Source: Datisca glomerata
Taxonomy: Eukaryota; Streptophyta; Magnoliopsida; Cucurbitales; Datiscaceae
DNA: 64,000 nucleotides
Assembly: GCA_003255025.1 (NCBI GenBank)
Contig: QANY01011423.1
Location: forward strand, 64,551-128,550
Direction of reading: 5' to 3'
Part shown: positions 62,146 through 64,000 of the stretch, one piece after another
How the letters are laid out: the number at the start of each line of letters is the position of its first letter
Position numbering within the stretch: the stretch's first letter is position 1
The notes under the pieces: generated by a model
Told to the model about the DNA's origin: nothing
The model's database searches: none
The model's input: only the letters and a program-made list of their open reading frames with translations
Made by a program: the position numbers and the translations under genes

Positions 62146-62368
62146 CTTGTAGAAGAAGAATGAGCTTCGTTAAATAAAAGAAGAGAAAAAGAAGAAGAAA
62201 ATACGATTTAATTGATTTGATTGTGCATTAGAAATGGAAGAGAATTTGGTGAGATTATTAATATTTAATTGAATAGTACGGGTCCTACGATATATAATTC
62301 TGATTTTTCAAAAAGGGGTATGTATTTCTTAATCCAAAATTGAAAAGGTACATTATTCCAAATAACCC

Positions 62369-62597
62369 AAGAGACTAACATGCTCTATTGGTTTTATAAA
62401 TTTCCAGTTAAAATTATTAACTGCTAGACCACACAATGTTATTCAATAAAAGTTAGTCAGACCTTAATAATAAAATTTATTAAACAAACAAGTTAGAATT
62501 GTATTTTATTTTTCTTCTTCCTTTGTTAAGTTATTATAGGCTATTGGTCAAATAATTCAAAGAATATTTCACCCGACTATTTAAAGCGAGCCATAAA
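62369..62597. other. Unassigned AT-rich spacer
   Basis: Nothing recognised between the palindrome-rich element and the short LINE fragment. Confidence 0.4.
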
Positions 62598-62735
62598 TTT
62601 TAGACTAATTTCTCATTATAATCTGGTGTACAAGTGCACTACCAAGCTTATTGTGGAAAGGTTGAAAGTGGTCTTACCTGATTTTATCAATGATAATCAA
62701 ACTGCTTTTATGCTTGGTTGTACTATAGCTTATTT
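62598..62735 (+). pseudogene. LINE reverse transcriptase fragment
   Basis: The translation FRLISHYNLVYKCTTKLIVE, RLKVVLPDFINDNQTAFMLG matches the segment of plant LINE reverse transcriptase usually written FRPISLCN..YK..(S/T)K...RLK..LP..I...Q.AF. The equivalent part of the larger LINE lies at about 13540-13680 (ISCCNVLYKCITKILTKR). No other LINE domain is seen around it. Confidence 0.7.
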
Positions 62736-64000
62736 TATTGTGTTTACTATAAGTACATAAAACACATTTTAATCATCATTTAAATAATAACATTTATAAA
62801 AAGAAAAGATTAAATATGATATTTTATGTGTGATTATTTCATAAATGTTACATCGGATATTTATTTTATTTTTAATGTGTTTTCAAGTTATAAAAAATAA
62901 AACAACTTGAAAAGGAGTTCAAAATGGTCTAAAGCTCTATGTCTCCAACTGCCTCCAAGTATCCATGTTCCACCTTGTGATATTATCTTGACATCTTATT
63001 TTTTTGAAATTGGAAGATCAATTTAACTTAAGCATCAAATTCGATAGATTTACACAGTTAAAGAAAATGAACGTTCAGTGGTGTTCCTGATTTTTCTATA
63101 ATGCAAATCTTATATGGTTGGGAATATAAGATATTAAGCTTTCATTTGAATATTTTTTCATATTTTTTGGATCGTTCCAACAAGATAAAAGGTGGGGTAA
63201 AATCTTATTACGTTTTTAAATCAGTGAACGATAAAGATAAGGATGAAGATAATGATAAAGATAAATATAAGGACCTTAGATGGTCTCTTTAACAAGAACT
63301 CTACCATCTCTTAACTTGAAATTTGAATTTTAAACTATTTTCATGACCAATGACAAAGAGTCTCATTTTAAACTCTGAAAAGAAGAGATTCTAGGGGGAT
63401 ATTTCCTAATTTTTGTGAAAACTGAATGAGCACACACCCTCTATAAATGGGGGCACGCCCCAACCAAGTGAAGAGAGGATCTTGAGTCATTTTCTAATTT
63501 AGAAGTATGTTCTTTAGTATCTCCATTTGTAACTAATTTCTTTCTTTGGTTAAAGATGATTTAAAAACCCTAGACATGGTTATTAGTTAATAAATTTCAG
63601 CTTTTTTTCATCTCTCTTTCAATTATGTTTATATTTCTTTGATTTCTCTATCTATAAATTCTTTCTTGTTTACTTGGATGCGCAACTAGTTCAGCATGTT
63701 AGTAATTTTATTGCTAGTTTAGAATTTTGATCCGTAATTATCAAGGCTTTCTAAATAAAAGTAGAAAAATATTTTCAATGACTATGAGATATTTTCGTTT
63801 GATTACATAATGAATATAACTCAAGTTTTATAAACTGAACTTGTGTGTTTGTTCCTTGATTTAATCCATATCTTTCTTGATTAATTGCTTTCATTAAACT
63901 AAATTTAGAGAACTTATTCTAGGTTGTTTAATGGAAAGAGTTTAAGTAAAGAACTTGTTTTACTTAACAGCAAGGTAAGGAAAGATCAAGACAATTGAAC
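62736..64000. other. Unassigned AT-rich sequence with a promoter-like patch near 63.43 kb
   Basis: No coding domain was recognised. At 63430-63470 a TATA-like ctataaatg is followed by gggggcacgcccc and then a long pyrimidine-rich tract, which resembles an LTR promoter or a gene 5' region running off the right edge. The frame at 63101-63292 ends in a GATAAAGATAAGGA-type repeat (63228-63270, about 6-bp period) and is probably not a gene. Confidence 0.35.

Larger units (their letters stand above)
60125..62368. mobile_element. Terminal-inverted-repeat element filled with palindromic repeats, about 2.24 kb
   Basis: The left end GGCTATTTGAAAAATTATACC and the right end in reverse complement GGGTTATTTGGAATAATGTACC are diverged inverted repeats, similar for about 45 bp (through tttggatta.gaaa). 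This looks like a MULE-type end. No 9-bp duplication is evident (aaatattaa left; aagagacta right), so superfamily and exact borders are uncertain. Inside are a pyrimidine microsatellite and an array of about 80-bp palindromic units. No transposase is present. Confidence 0.55.

Noticed and set aside
60106..62380. A 9-bp target duplication around the palindrome-rich element
   Set aside because: The flanks aaatattaa and aagagacta do not match, so Mutator membership is not claimed.

Overview
The window is AT-rich plant nuclear DNA. The genes have GT-AG introns, a plant-only pentatricopeptide repeat (PPR) gene and a plant-only X8 callose-binding gene, so the source is a flowering plant, most likely a eudicot. 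The species cannot be named from the sequence. One ambiguous base (n) lies at 31046.

Positions 1-45.3 kb are almost entirely mobile DNA, much of it nested. Copia element A (minus strand; gag end, leader and 5' LTR visible) is inserted in the pol gene of copia element B (plus strand; pol and 3' LTR). A degenerate LINE (about 9.96-14.29 kb) is cut off by a 721-bp CACTA element. A broken delta-1-pyrroline-5-carboxylate synthetase (P5CS) pseudogene (15.97-17.59 kb) ends at the truncated 5' LTR of copia element C, which is the same family as A. A 4.1-kb CACTA element (24.45-28.53 kb) and a Helitron (30.2-31.05 kb) follow. Then comes element E (31.17-45.33 kb), a coding-poor LTR element with two internal minisatellites, into which copia element D (34721-43815, same family as B) has inserted, making a 5-bp GGGGG target duplication. 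Every transposon reading frame examined is broken.

Positions 45.3-53 kb hold smaller elements around the first intact gene: a tiny Helitron-like end, a 1312-bp Pack-MULE with about 215-bp inverted ends, a perfect 9-bp target duplication and a rearranged piece of a BRI1-like receptor kinase gene, and a second Helitron that stops 154 bp before the PPR start codon.

The host genes sit at 47.3-59.9 kb. They are a four-exon gene for a secreted, probably GPI-anchored X8 protein (minus), an intronless E-class PPR protein resembling Arabidopsis At2g42920 (plus), and a ten-exon GBF-interacting-protein-1-like gene (minus) with two apparent GC-AG introns. The PPR and GIP1-like genes converge. Their products act in different places (wall or plasmodesmata, organelle RNA, nucleus), so the cluster looks like conserved gene order, not a pathway.

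Positions 60.1-62.4 kb hold the most unusual structure: an element with inverted ends packed with about 80-bp repeats, each a palindrome made of smaller palindromes, with the array itself reversing direction near 60.83 kb. The rest to 64 kb is a short LINE fragment and unassigned AT-rich DNA.
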